From the NCBI GenBank assembly GCA_963932465.1, contig CAWVRF010001047.1, positions 1-64,000 on the forward strand: DNA of 64,000 bases, in the 5' to 3' direction. Source of the DNA: Maratus speciosus (Eukaryota; Arthropoda; Arachnida; Araneae; Salticidae). Shown here piece by piece: positions 12,748-24,777 of this stretch. Position 1 is the stretch's first letter. Every line of letters begins with the position of its first letter. The notes beneath the pieces were generated by a model, which was not told the origin of the DNA, searched no databases, and saw only the letters and a program-made list of their open reading frames with translations. Position numbers and translations under genes: made by a program.

Positions 12748-12778
<31 letters not shown>

Positions 12779-13359
12779 GTAATGAAATAGTAGGTTAGAT
12801 ATATATACATGCAAATTATTCTGCAAAACGGGATTTACCTTCAAATTCTGTCAATATTGGTCGTAGCTGTGAGGCATTTTTATAGATTGTGTGTGTGTGG
12901 GGGGGGGGGGGGGAGTTCTTGATTTTTTATGCGAATCTTAAATATTCTAAAATCAGTAGTAGATGTACTGTATTCATCGAAGAGCCATAAATTTTTGTCT
13001 GAGATGCATGGCGGCTACCCAACAAGTGTACAAGAATTAGAAAAGAATCTTTCATTTAAGTCGCTTGTTCATTCCACATAAAATCCATTTTCTCTTACCC
13101 CTATACCTAGATTCATGGAATTCGGATTGGAGCAAGAATTGATCTTTTGTAAAAGTTTATTACCAATAAGAATTAAAATATTTTTTCTAATAACTCTTCC
13201 CCCCCCCCCTCCCCCTGAGTCTATAATTAAAAAGGAACTGCATATTAGAATAAGACTTTAAATAGTTACCTTGTTTTGACAATTGAAGAAATCAGATGAT
13301 AAAGGTGGTAAGTTACACAATCATCATTTTTTTCAAAATGATAGGAAATGATAGGAATT
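12205..13359. other. AT-rich non-coding DNA with homopolymers
   Basis: Contains a run of about 29 T near 12750-12778, a TG then G run at 12887-12913 and a C run at 13200-13215. No gene or named repeat is seen. Confidence 0.5.
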
Positions 13360-13434
13360 TTGAAAAAAATAGGAATCATAATCTTTTATTTATTTTTCAA
13401 AATTCATGCAAATTTTACTACAATTACTCAGATA

Positions 13435-13470
<36 letters not shown>

Positions 13471-14154
13471 TACCTTATAACGTTTTCTGTTTAATTGCTA
13501 ATAACAACAACATTGCATATGTATGCATTGATTATTTACAAATAACTCTTAAATTTTCAGTCACAATAACAAAATTTTCAAACACAGTTATAAAAATTTC
13601 AGATATTTAATTCAGATTCTTTGAGAACTGAGCAATTTTTTTATTATTATTATTTATATATACAAGAATTATCTGTTTTATAAAATTCACTATATATCAC
13701 TTAAATCAGTCGTCAAACGAGCCATAAAAAAGAATATGATAACCATCAGTTAGCTGTATAATCAAAGATATATCTAATTTATAAACAGGGAAAAAAAAAA
13801 AAAACCTGAATAAAAATACATGTATTAAAATACTGCAGTCTTCAAAAGTGTCGTCAAATACGTTTTTTAAGATAATACAAAATGAATAATAAAAAAAAAA
13901 AAATCCAGATCTACATAGTATTTTTAACAACTGATAAAAATCTTTTAAAATCAGATTCTTAAAACTCTCATGGTGTGGAAAATTTAGTTCAGCAAAATCT
14001 TTTTTACAGGTACAAAGTAAAGTTTGCAAAAGTATTACATTTGTTATAGAAATTCAGAGTCCACTGGTAATCGAAATATAAATATCTAATGACATTTTCA
14101 AAAACATATGATGTAAAAACAGAAAAGTATTAATTTGTTATGCCGCACTTTTAA

Positions 14155-14164
14155 AGGACTACAC

Positions 14165-14203
<39 letters not shown>

Positions 14204-14628
14204 GACCAGTTTTTCTGTAGGAATCGGAAAAATAGTTGCCCTTATCGTACCGGAAAAATTTCCGACCGAGCTCGGAGTAAAATCCGTAAAATCGGAATAA
14301 AGTCCGTAAAATACCGTTTTATTTAAATAAAAATAGCAAATAAAGCCTTTGTGCAACAATATTAAAAAGCAGAAAAACCAACTCAGCCTTGCTTTTTCTA
14401 GCACGCTGTTCCTTTTGCACTGAAGAAGAATATCGCTAGTAGATTCGAAACAGCTGTTTTCTGCTTTTCATATATTATTTGTGCATTTTAAACGTTGGTT
14501 TTTCTGCTTTTTAATACCGTTTTATTGACTATTTCCTTTTTTATTCGGATTTTATTCCGAGCTGGGTCGGAAAATTTTCCTGTACGATAAGGGCAACTAT
14601 TTTTCCGATTCCTACAGGAAAACTTGTC

Positions 14629-14666
<38 letters not shown>

Positions 14667-14767
14667 GTGTACTTCACTCACGCGGAACCACACGCTCGCT
14701 AATGTTATTCCTATTAGAGAATTTTTTTAAATATCTCGTTTGCATTTTAATATTTGTACATTATTTA

Positions 14768-14802
<35 letters not shown>

Positions 14803-15088
14803 TTGCATTGGATAGCTGTATAACTTTGTACAGCACTGGAGAAGTTATTTAGAATACCTTTAATTTTCAAACTAGTTCCAAAAGTGAAAGTATCCTATTA
14901 AAAAAGAACTGCGAACAAAATCGAAAAAGTAAAAAACCGGCTTTCTAGAGATTGACTTCAGTTATTCAATGTAAAAAAAAAAGAAATCTTTTTAAAATAT
15001 TGAAATGCAAACGAGATATTAAAAAAAAAAAAATCTCTCATAAGAATAACGTTAGCGAGCGTGTGTTTTCGCTTGAGTGAATAGCCTC
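14155..15088. mobile_element. Palindromic foldback element, copy B, with TTAA on both sides
   Basis: The element begins AGGACTACTTCAC next to TTAA (14151-14154) and ends GAATAGCCTC next to TTAA (15089-15092), which suggests a TTAA target duplication. Arms match the other copies: ACGCTCGCTAATGTTATTCC on the left and AACGTTAGCGAGCGTGTG on the right, around a centre near 14870. MITE1 (14162-14669) was inserted into a TA eight bases inside the left end. An (ATT)n expansion lies at 14766-14804. No protein is encoded. Confidence 0.75.
14162..14669. mobile_element. TA-flanked MITE 1 with poly-A/T ends
   Basis: The ends are CACTGTTAAAAA (left) and TTTTTACAGTG (right), with TA on each side (14160-14161 and 14670-14671). 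The arms are long and complementary: GGAATCGGAAAAATAGTTGC is mirrored by GCAACTATTTTTCCGATTCC, and CGTACCGGAAAAATTTCCGA has a diverged counterpart. About 34 A and 33 T residues line the two ends. TA duplication and CACTGT ends point to a Tc1/mariner-type MITE. MITE2 (15218) is a close relative. Its insertion into foldback B is clear from the restored ACTACTTCAC junction. Confidence 0.85.
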
Positions 15089-15092
15089 TTAA

Positions 15093-15217
15093 CGCAATCA
15101 ATATAGTTTAGGAAAATTAAACTGATTATAAGTATTCACCGGGAGGGCTAGATTGAGACCTAGGTAATCAGGGCCCTGGTCAAAGTATTCATAAACTTGA
15201 GGTCTCTCAAATCTATA
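15093..15217. other. Spacer between foldback B and MITE2
   Basis: Short unique stretch, not present at the matching place in R1. No feature was recognised. Confidence 0.4.
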
Positions 15218-15220
15218 CAC

Positions 15221-15280
<60 letters not shown>

Positions 15281-15520
15281 TGATCAGTTTTCCAGTAGGA
15301 ATCGGAAAAATAATTGCCCTTATCGTACCGGAAAAATTTCCGACCCAGCTCGGAATAAAATCCTTAAAATCGGAGTAAAATCCGTAAAATACCGTTTTAT
15401 GGACTATTTCCCCTTTTTACGGATTTTATTCCGAGTTAGGTCGGAAAAGTTTCCGATACGATAAGGGCAGCTATTTTTCCGATTCCTACAGGAAAACTGG
15501 TCGGATTTTTTTTTAAAGTG
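15218..15520. mobile_element. TA-flanked MITE 2
   Basis: Starts CACTGTAAAAAA and ends TTTTTAAAGTG with TA at 15216-15217 and 15521-15522. The arms match MITE1 (GGAATCGGAAAAATAATTGC and its mirror GCAGCTATTTTTCCGATTCC). It lacks the ~200-bp centre of MITE1. A run of more than 50 A lies at the left end. Confidence 0.85.
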
Positions 15521-16089
15521 TATGCTTTAACACTATCAAAATAGGCTATTGAATTGGATCTGAATTATCAGGGGTAGAGATTAAGGCATGTTCTATAATC
15601 CAATAAGTTAGAAGGAGAGGAATCAATGGACAAAATTTTTAAAAAATTGGTTGTTTAGTTTCAGTATTTACATAGTTTTATATCGTACAATACAAAGACA
15701 ATTAACCAGTAATTACCGTTGTTAGGTCTCAAGGACGCATATGCTTATTTATGTATTTAAAGAAAAAAAAAAAAAAAGAAGCGCGACTTACGATGTAATG
15801 TTGGATCATGAAAATTATGAATAAAAGAATATCCTATCATGTGGGCATTAAAAGTTACATAAAGGTGTTCGTGATTTTTTTCTTTTTTTTCTGCAATTGG
15901 CAATTCTCATCTTTCTAACAGATAAGAAATTTATGCAAAGTTTTAGATATCAAGCAGTGTTTTCCCCATAACTTTTTATATTGAGATAATGCCTAACCAA
16001 AAGCAACCTTTCCCCACTACGCTGTCTCGAAAATTTTGCCACGATGAGAACATATTTTTTATTTATAAAAAAATTGTAAATAATATTTC

Positions 16090-17075
16090 ATTTTTTATAG
16101 CCCTGTATATGATTTTATTTATATGCTACAAAGACATCTTAGTATACTAAATGTAGCTGAGATTGAAAATTAATTACTGAAATAAAATGAAAATAAAATT
16201 TCCCGCTCATTCTCCGTAATGCTTACGAATTCTTTTGTGTAGACCTGTATATGGTCTATGGAATTTACGCAAAATTTATGCAAAAATTTAGCTAAACTTA
16301 ACAACGCATATCATAACTGAGAAGACACTTTCAGCAATCATCCCTAATAGACAACACATACGCTACAGTCTCGTCTCCGAAATCTTTTATGTGTCCCTGT
16401 CAATGCATGATAAATGGAACGCAAATCATATTCAACTGAAAAACATCTTGTCGTAAACATCAGTAATGTATATGTATTTCATCACATTTGAAATGGTGCA
16501 AAATAATTTACATACGCTGCGAATAGTATTTCCCCGGTCACCATTATATAATCGAACACTTTTGCGTGACCCTGTAAATGAATGATAAATGCTTTGCACT
16601 CCATATTCTAGAGAAAGGATGTATTCGTGCACTTCATAAATTCATATCAATTTCAATATGTTTGTAACAGAGAAACACCATTAAAATGCGTTGCAAACGA
16701 TTTTTCTTCATAGATCACAATATAACAAAATACTTTACAGCCCCCTAGTACACGCACTGTAATTATATAGTAACCATCTTCAAGTACGCCTCAATAATGT
16801 ATATAAATTTCATTATGTTTAGCACATTTTAACACTATCAAAATACACCGCAAATGATTTTTCTCCATAGACCTTAATGTAGTGGAATATTTTTGAGTGC
16901 TCCTGTAAATGAACTATAAATGGTACGCACTTCATTTTCAATACCGAACATGCCATAGCGAGCATCAATAACGTATATCAATTACATGGCGAGTATATTT
17001 ACACCAGTTAGAGCACGGACAGACAAACTCAATTCATAAACAATTTTCAACCATGTGGAAAGTGGTGGAAAACGT
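16090..17075 (+). repeat. F3: ~170-175-bp tandem monomers with hairpin-type end, copy 1
   Basis: Degenerate monomers share CCTGTAAATGAAYGATAAATG, ATATCAATTTCA and GATTTTTCTCCATAGACC-like segments; the CCTGT landmark falls at about 16397, 16571 and 16911. The array ends in GTTAGAGCACGGACAGACAAA (split by a few changes, 17008-17028) and a degenerate hairpin region TTTTCAACCATGTGGAAAG near 17045-17063. Better copies lie at 59040-59855 and 61561-64000. No protein is encoded. Confidence 0.65.
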
Positions 17076-17119
17076 TAAAAAGTAAATCTTTACAAAAATA
17101 AATATTATAAGACGTTAAT

Positions 17120-19400
17120 TAGAAAAGTTTAAGACTAATTTATTCATTTGCTTAAATTTTAATGCAGAATGTTATTAACTCAACATTTAAAACTGTTATT
17201 GATGCATATTTAAAAAATAAAGGAAACATATTCCGAAATCAATTATACGTATACTGCAATGGAATATGTGTATTTGTTATTAAAGGAAAATAATAGTTTA
17301 TACCTAACAGATATGTTAATGCTTTTAACGAGTGGCGTATCTAGACTTATCATTTTGGAGGGGGCTGAGATATAAAAGTTTCTAGTAGGAAATCACAACA
17401 AAACGCAGAAAATTCCGCTTTAAACAGGTTTTATTATAGCATGTAAGCATCTATTATACAATTAAACCTACTAATATGAAATCGCATAGGAGTGTGAAAA
17501 GGTTTGTTATAGGCAGGTTTCTGTCTTTAGAAGTATAATTCTATGGTTATACCACATTTTTTAGAACGGAATACTGAGAATTATCTATTAAAAAGTATCT
17601 CAATAAATGGTAAATAAAATCGAAGTAAACATCAAATTTAAAAATATTCAACAGCGTTTTCACTCTCCCCCCCCCCCTACCTCCTTTAACACTTTCTAAG
17701 ACTAATTTTGAAGCATACATGCATGGCATTTGTAATATTGAATACCGTTTTCCATTTCTCATAAATGGGATACATTTGGAATAGCAGCTCCCTGATGACA
17801 ACTTTTCCTAGATTGTTACGGCTCGAAAATTGCCTTAAACTGCCAAATTTGACAGTATTTTCTGAATTCTTTTTAATCGTAAATTGTTGTTGATAGGATG
17901 CTTTTTGTGTATTCGAGATTTAGAATAGCTCATTTAGATTTATGATGTATTTTTAGATGTAAATAAAGCTTATTCCTTGTCAAAAAGTTACACAACCATA
18001 GAAAAAACTTTTTTGTCAATATTTTGTAATCCTATGGAAATAAAATAACACTCATATCATTGTAACGAGCTGAATAACATGACTATAACGTAATAAGCAT
18101 TTACATAAATAAATTTTTTAAAAAGGTTCAAGTCTTTGCAGTTCATTCTGCGATGTCTCAATCCGGGCATTACCTTAAATCGCAGATTTTCAACTCAAAA
18201 ATAGCAAGAGTAATCCTTTTACTACTAAAGTTTTAGAAACTAATTAAAATTAATAATGCACTTTTAATCACCACATGTCACGTTTTACATAATAAAACGC
18301 GTATAAAGAGAGCCTGTGTGTAACGGAAGCTTGGCTGAAATAGCTATTTCGTAGTCTCTGTGAAATACCACATTTTCTAAGATGAAAACCTGTCTAAACC
18401 GGAATATTTTTCTGCTTACTTTTGAATTTTATCTTAGCATGTTTCTTTACATTTTTCAAAACTTTCGTTTGGTATTTTCTACAAATTTCGGAAGGGGCTG
18501 GAGCCTCATCATCCCTCCTCCTGAATATGCCACTGTTTTTAAGACATAATAAAATACATTAATGTTATTAAAATGTATTTTCTTCAATCGGTTTTAAAAA
18601 CTGCAGTTTAAACTAGAGTAACGATAAAACAGTACAGTCATTAGCTAGTTACCATTTCCACATTTCCACGAAACTTCAACTCACACCTTTTATCACTTAG
18701 CCACTGACCAGATGTTGTTCATGTACAAAGGAGGGGGGGAATTCGTCAAGACCGATAAGGGATTGGCACAGATGCTTGTTAAAAAAGTTTCAGGAATGAA
18801 GAAAATGATATTCTCCCTTTTTCGTCTGTGAAGTGTATCTTTAGAGAAGATATTCTTTTAAAGAAAGCAAAATAAAATAGAATTAATACTCTACTATAAT
18901 TTTTTATAAAATGCATGTAATTGTTTTCTATAATTATTCAATTATTAAAGTAATAACGATAAACTCCCACAACGTTTCTTTATTTAATAGTCAACATCAA
19001 CAATATTCCATACATATGCATTGAAAATTTAACTTTTACTTAAAATCACGAAATAATTTATTATTATTATTTATCTGTATCATTAATTATCTATCATAAG
19101 AAATGCGTTAAATATTTCTTACATAAACAAGAGGAAATATCGATATGAATAAGAATACGTTAATATACACATATGAATACACATAATGAATGCATATTAT
19201 TATTGGAGTTTTCAAGAGTATGGGTACATAAGCAATTTTAAACTTTTTATAGCAATTGAAAAAGTTCTTTTTTATGCAATATCAGTATGTTAATTCTTTA
19301 ATTCTATGAAACATTAGCGTGGTAAAAATGTATTTACAATCACAGTACCAAGTAAAATTTGCGATAAGATTACATTTTCATAGTAAGCAAAATAAAAAAA
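17120..19400. repeat. R3: third copy of the ~2-kb segmental repeat, split by a hAT-like element
   Basis: Collinear with R1: TTGCTTAAATTTTAATGCAG (17151), TCAATTATACGTAT (17239), then after the insertion at 17330-18535 the CCACTGACCAGATGTTGTTC block (18701), ATAGTCAACATCAACAATAT (18987), TTTTCAAGAGTATGGG (19210) and AGTAAAATTTGCGATAAGAT (19350). A fourth, shorter relative is visible at 28741-28890. No coding capacity. Confidence 0.65.
17330..18535. mobile_element. hAT-like non-autonomous element
   Basis: Left end GAGTGGCGTATCTAGAC and right end GAATATGCCACTG are imperfect inverted repeats of the CAGTGGCGTA type common in hAT elements. Each is followed inward by a G-rich or C-rich block (GGAGGGGGCTGAG; CATCCCTCCTCC). 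The flanks CTTTTAAC (17322-17329) and TTTTTAAG (18536-18543) match at 6 of 8 positions, consistent with a decayed 8-bp duplication. No transposase frame remains. Confidence 0.6.
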
Positions 19401-19404
19401 AATC

Positions 19405-20560
19405 ACTGCCGGCCCGGTCTGCAGGTGGAGGTAGATTTCGAAGTTAAGCATATTAATTTCACCAACAAAAACTAAATCAGGATTAGGGATAAACCCACTT
19501 AAAAATTTTTATTTGGCCGCTTTTGACGAGTTTTTACTTCATTTTCAAAATAAGTTCTGGTTTTATTATAATCACGTTAAAGCGGTATTCAATAAAATAC
19601 TTTTCCATGCTCAACAACTCGAAATTTTCTGGCACATTTTCAGATTAATTTTTAATAGAAAAATTATGAAACTTGCTGGCGTGATATTTGAAGAGATTTA
19701 TAAGCGACCTGTGTTTTTATTTTTCGTTCAATTAATCAAAACTTGATTTATAAACAATTATTTTCTAAGTAGGATAATATTTTTCATTTTCAACACAATC
19801 GCTTCGCGAAATTCTGTTCAAAATGCCCACTTTGACATCATTTTTTGAAATATATTCTGCCTCTATCAAAAAATCGATTATTACGGTACATTATATAGTT
19901 TCTGAATAAGAGAATCTACCAATTGGATGCCTTTGAGAGCAAAAATGAATTTAAAAATGAGTCCGAAAATACATTAAGAATTAATTATAAAAGTTTATTT
20001 AAACAGTTCATTTAGTTTTCTATACAGAATATTACCTTTAATATTTTTGAAGTGCTTAATCTAATACCGGCGCGGTATAGTTAAGCTTTAATAAAAGATC
20101 TAAACTGTCCCACCTCCTCCTCCATAGGAAGAAAAGTCGAACATACTAAATTTTTCAACCTCCTGTAAATATCTACGTTAGTTCTTTTTTTTCCTTTTTG
20201 GGGGGTGGGGCGATTGAAATTACAGCCTATTTTTTGTTGATCTCAAATCAAAACTGTTTAATTTATGACAAATTCTTGAATTCTATTTTATTTATAAAAG
20301 AGGATATTGGCAAGCATTATTATACAGAAACTATTAAATAGATTTTTTTCCCTTTTTAATAAAATGGCAGAGAATCTTTCAGAGAGTTTTACCATACATT
20401 TTGAGCTATATTTCCGGAAGTGACAGTCGCGGATATAAGTCGCCATGATCAAACAATCGTTTATAACTCAAGGTGTTTACCGAGAAAAAAAAAAAAAAAA
20501 AAAGCTGTTCCATTCCAAATCACTTCAATAAATATACCTACTCGGGTCATGCTTTAATGT
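19405..20560 (-). repeat. F4 dispersed repeat (copy 2), reverse orientation
   Basis: The first part is the reverse complement of 33135-33735: CCGGCCCGGTCTGCAGGTGG, GTAGATTTCGAAGTTAAGCAT, GCCGCTTTTGACGAGTTTTTA, AACTCGAAATTTTCTGGCAC and CACTTTGACATCATTTTTTG occur in mirrored order. The part after about 20020 resembles 4740-5390 and 30215-30700. A 77-residue open frame at 19513-19746 is part of the repeat, has no known domain, and is not a gene. A run of 16 T/A residues lies near 20484. Confidence 0.6.
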
Positions 20561-21300
20561 TTAAAAATAAATCTGTAAATTTGTCAAATGAGGGGGGGGG
20601 GGGGTAGGTATTTTAAGAACATTCTTGCACCGAAAAAAACTGAAAGAGTCAGACAGACATGCACAGAAACAAATAAATAAATGAAATCGTAGAAAAGGGA
20701 AAATCTTGAGGTATTTTGTGTTTGTAGTACAGGCTTTCGGCCTTTTCAAAAATTAATGTAACTTTAAAGAATCTATAATTGTTTACATAGGAATAAAAAT
20801 ATATAAATAAATAAAATTAAAATCTGACAAATTTGAAAAGTATGAAACTTAAATTAGAATTCTATAAAACAGCAGTTTGTTTCGTTACGTAAAGTCTATA
20901 ATTTTTTTTTTCTTTTAAATCTTCCCATAGTTTTGACATTACTAACCAGGATTTTCAATTGTTTTATAGTCGTTATCTCTAGAGTCCGGTGATAACATTC
21001 ATTACAAAATACATCGTTAACAAAACAGTGTTGGAATTATAATTCGATTTTTTAACATAGCAAGGTAGGCTCAAATAAAATTGTTTTAAGTGCATGAAAT
21101 TGGTGATTTTGTTCTTTAAAAAAAGGAATTTTTTTTTTTTTTTTAATGTTTCTATTACAAGTTAAAAAGAAAAAAAGCTGCGACGAGCAAATATAAGGTG
21201 CCTCTCCGTCTACCGATTTATCAAATATCTTAAAACCTCTCAATCTTCAAATTTAACATAGCCCCTTTTCTTCAATGGCTGCATTGAAGAAAACCTTTAA
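20561..21300. other. Non-coding DNA, nothing recognised
   Basis: AT-rich with a run of 13 G at 20591-20604 and T runs near 21130. Ends in TTAA (21297-21300), the edge of foldback C. No gene is seen. Confidence 0.5.
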
Positions 21301-21728
21301 GAGGCTACTTCAATCAGGCGAAAATTCCCGTTCGCTAATGTTAATTCAATGGGAGAAATTTTTTAAGTTAAGATAATTTCGTTTGCATTTTAATATTTTT
21401 AAGTGTTTTTCCAATAGATAGATAATGGTCGATCTGTACAAAGGCCATTTTTTACTTTTTCGATTTTCTTTGCAGATTTTTTTTTTTTTTTTTTTTTTTT
21501 TTATGAGGATGCTTTCACTTTCGAAGCCAGTTCCGTAAGTGAAAGGGTCCTAATTAAAAATACCTGAAAACAAAAACGAAAAAGTAAAAAACGGCCGATC
21601 GATCTCAGCTATCCAATGAAAAAAAATCATTCACAAATATTAAAATATGCAAACGAGATATATTAAAAAATATCTCCCATTGGATTAACATAGCGAACGG
21701 CTGTTTTCGTCTGACTGAAGTAGCCTCT
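21301..21728. mobile_element. Palindromic foldback element, copy C
   Basis: A compact copy of about 428 bp, the least interrupted in the window. Left arm: TTAA then GAGGCTACTTCAATC, CGTTCGCTAATGTTAATTC, TCGATCTGTACAAAGGCC. The centre at about 21510-21545 has GCTTTCACTTTCG mirrored by GTAAGTGAAAGG. Right arm: ATCGATCTCAGCTATCCAAT, GGATTAACATAGCGAACGG, ending TGACTGAAGTAGCCTC. A 28-T run sits near the centre. The right TTAA is changed to TTG by the adjacent hAT-like insertion. Confidence 0.8.
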
Positions 21729-21730
21729 TG

Positions 21731-23478
21731 CAGGACTTAATTTGCGTCGGAGCCAAACCGGAGCCAAACTCCAGCACTTCTCTGTTTTCAGTAATTTTTT
21801 AAACATTGGTCGGAATTCACAAGAGCTCATAAATACAGGGTTCCGGAGCGCATTTTCCCCCCAGCCATGATTTAGAAATATCTTCCATTGGATTAACATA
21901 GCGAACGGCTGTTTTCGTCTGACTGAAGTAGCTTCTTGCAGGGCTTAATTTGCGTCGGAGCCAAACCGGAGCCAAACTCCAGCACTTCTCTGTTTTCAGT
22001 AATTTTTTAAACATTGGTCGGAATTCACAAGAGCTCATAAATACAGGGTTCCGGAGCGCATTTCCCCCCCCAGCCATGATTTGCCATCGCGTAATTCCGA
22101 AAAACCGAAACCTAAATTAACCTTTCCTTTCCTTCCAAATCTCCAAGTTTTTGCATTATTTTTTATCAAAGCACTTCTGCGTGATGTTAGGAGATGGAGA
22201 TAAAACGTACTCAATTTTTATATCAGTTTTTGGGCTCGAAGCTTAATCTGTCTTATATTCGAAATTTTATTTATTCATGTACGGAAGAAAAAAAATGTCC
22301 GTCAAAATTACGTATTATATTCTATTTCGGATTATTTAGATCAGAATGAAAGGAAAACAGAAATCGTGTTTTCTATTCTGGTGATATTTGCAAGTTTATG
22401 TCGGCGACGCATTGATACGGCTCCACTCAAGAGACTGAAAAATGATTTTGCTTTCAATTCGATTTTCTTTTATGACAGTAGGATAATTTTTAATTGGTTG
22501 GTTTTTTTTCTTAATTATAATTTATAATAATAATAATAATAATAATTATTATTATTATTATTATTAAGATATCTAACCTGAAAAAAATATTTTCTGTTTT
22601 TACCCAACGAGCATCAGTTTTTTGTTTGTTTGAGGTTTTTTGTCTCCTATTACGTACGAGTATAAAAATTACGTTAGTGATTTTTCTATTTACTTTGTAT
22701 CATGAACGCTGCTCATGCTAAGGCTCTGCGCTGCACATTTTACGAAGTCACTTTCATGTGTAAGTAGATATAATTGTTATTCTATCAGAAAGCAATCGAG
22801 CAGTGTATCCCCTTTTTCTATAAAAACATCTAATCTTCCCTATAATTCTGTCAATTTTTTAATTTAATCTGATTTTCAGGGACTCACCACAAAAGATTGT
22901 TATGCGGAAGTAATCGATTATAGTTTAACGTATGCACCTTTTATAGGAAATTGAAAAACATTGTTTCATTCTTCAGCATATAAATATTAATTTCTGTAAA
23001 TTTCATTCATTTTTTCATAAAAATGCATAACTACGAACTATCCCTTTTTTCATGTGTTAACACTATTTCCGAGTCATAATCTTTACCATATTTAATCGTA
23101 GAATTAACAAAAAATCGCAATTAAAATTATAACTAGGCAAAGATTGCTATTCGGAAGGAGTTATAACTAAAAAGTGGAATAGTGGACAGCTAAAGTATAT
23201 GCTGACAGATATATTTGAAATTTTTATTTTGCTAAAGAAAAAAATAATCTTTAAATTTTGCAAATAATGTACAAAATATAAATATGCAGATTGGAATAAA
23301 ATTGTTATTTTGATAAAGAAAAAAAAAATGCTTTAAATTTTGTAAATAATGTACAAAATATAAATATGCAGATTGGAGTGAGAGGGGAAGAGGAGGGAGG
23401 GGGAACGGTAGAGTTGTTAGTACCGGCACCGCAAAGTATAAGGGCTCCGATACTTTTTTTGTTAGAAATTAAGCCCTG
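21731..23478. mobile_element. hAT-like element with duplicated left end
   Basis: Left end CAGGACTTAATTTGCGTCGG (21731) and right end GAAATTAAGCCCTG (23478) form inverted ends, and GTCGGAGCC on the left mirrors GGCTCCGATAC on the right. The flanks CTCTTG (left) and CTCTTAAG (right) look like one 8-bp duplication with AA lost. About 208 bp of the left end, with a piece of foldback C, is repeated in tandem (landmark GCGAACGG at 21693 and 21901; second CAGGGCTTAATTT at 21939). The minus strand of each unit keeps a similar open reading (about residues GGNALRNPVFMSSCEF), but with no known domain. No transposase is seen. Confidence 0.55.
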
Positions 23479-23485
23479 CTCTTAA

Positions 23486-23715
23486 GAGGCTATTTCACTC
23501 GTGCTAAAACACCCGATCGCTAAAGTTAATTCTGTGCAACAATTTTTTAAAGTATCTCATTTGCATTTCAATATTTTAAAATGTTTTTTGTGTTGGATAT
23601 CTGAGGGCGATCTTTACAAAGAACTTTTTTCCCTTTTTATATTGTGTATAGAGGTGTTTTTTTTTTTTTAATTATTATTAGGATACTTTCACTTCCGAAA
23701 CCGGTTCCGTAAATC
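23486..23715. mobile_element. Palindromic foldback element, copy D, left arm only
   Basis: TTAA (23482-23485) then GAGGCTATTTCACTCGTGC, CACCCGATCGCTAAAGTTAA, CGATCTTTACAAAG and the centre ACTTTCACTTCCGAAACCGG. After the centre the sequence diverges, so the right arm is lost or deleted. It abuts the hAT-like element that separates it from copy C. Confidence 0.7.
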
Positions 23716-24777
23716 CAAGTATAGTTATATTTTAACAAATAGTAAATTGACTGACTTGAATACTTCATACTTTAAAAAGTAAAATTTCTGAATGCACCTT
23801 ATGGAAATTTCTCTGCATAAAACAATATAGAATTTAATCAATCTCAGTTCTATTTTTTATAGGAAAAGAAAAATATTTAGAGTTCAAAATAGATTGAAAA
23901 AAAAAATGTGCGTAAATATTTCTTTTAAAAAAAGTTTCTGATTTAAGCAATGTGTTAAGGCTTTTTCTTTTCTTCTTTGAGTATTTAATTTAGTTTATTT
24001 ATTGTAATGACCTATTTTTTAAGCCACTCAAATATCAAATAAAACGATTCATTTCTCGAAAATTATTCTCCTTATTACAGAGAGAGTGTAAATTGATGTT
24101 TGATCGTAAACAAGTCGAATTCAGGAATTCAAAAAATTTAATTTGATAATGAAAGCATACATACATAAATTTAGAAATTGAGTAATTCAACACAAAATCT
24201 ACGCACATTGTTTCAATCATAATAATGCAAAATTACTTGCAACGCAATTAATTTAAATTTGGAAGTGGGATCAGGATATTAATAAAAAAAAGTCATTTAT
24301 CGCTTTATTTTCCGAATTTAAAATACTTTCTCATTTCTTTATTGCAAGTCTTGCGAGATAATTATAATGAAATGAAAATGTCATTGGAATAAATTTAAAA
24401 GATCATATAAGCAAGAGATGCAACATTGGGATTATTACAAATATTATTGTAAATATTTCTTTGAAGGAACCATATATTAAAAAATCTAGATAGTCTTAAT
24501 TTTTAAAAGAAGAATGCTTTTAAAATCTCAAATTTTGGATTCTCTCTATAGAACTTCCCCCAAGTTTCCAATACGCGCATGCTCTTTCTTTAGAACCCAT
24601 TTACTCTTTGCACATGTTACTTCCATGGTTTTACCAACCCGCCCCGAAACGTAATAGACAACAGATCTCTGCACGAATTGCAAGATAAGCAAACTTGTAT
24701 GAAAGTTGTATATCCAGTTGATTCAACTGAAAAGGCATACTGAGTAAAACTCCTCATAATATAAGAAAGCTCCCGTT
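23716..24777. other. AT-rich non-coding DNA, nothing recognised
   Basis: No repeat family or gene recognised. Short open frames only. Confidence 0.5.

Larger units (their letters stand above)
13360..15900. repeat. R2: second copy of the ~2-kb segmental repeat, interrupted
   Basis: The copy matches R1 from GGAATCATAA (13371) through the TGCATATGTATGCATTGATT block near 13513 and AGTAAAGTTTGCAAAAGTATT (about 14008) to the GCACTTTTAA word (14145-14154). It resumes after about 1.37 kb with AACACTATCAAAATAGG and TTTTATATCGTACAATAC (15676), ending around CTGCAATTGGCAATTCTC (15891). The gap holds foldback copy B and two TA-flanked MITEs. An (AAT)n microsatellite lies near 13434-13470. Confidence 0.65.

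Noticed and set aside
14159..14815. Frames rich in phenylalanine or leucine near the T runs
   Set aside because: They are translations of homopolymers and (ATT)n in MITE1 and foldback B.
21663..22077. Two similar 78-86-residue minus-strand frames that looked like a duplicated gene
   Set aside because: They come from a 208-bp tandem DNA duplication of a transposon junction; they overlap each other and have no known domain.
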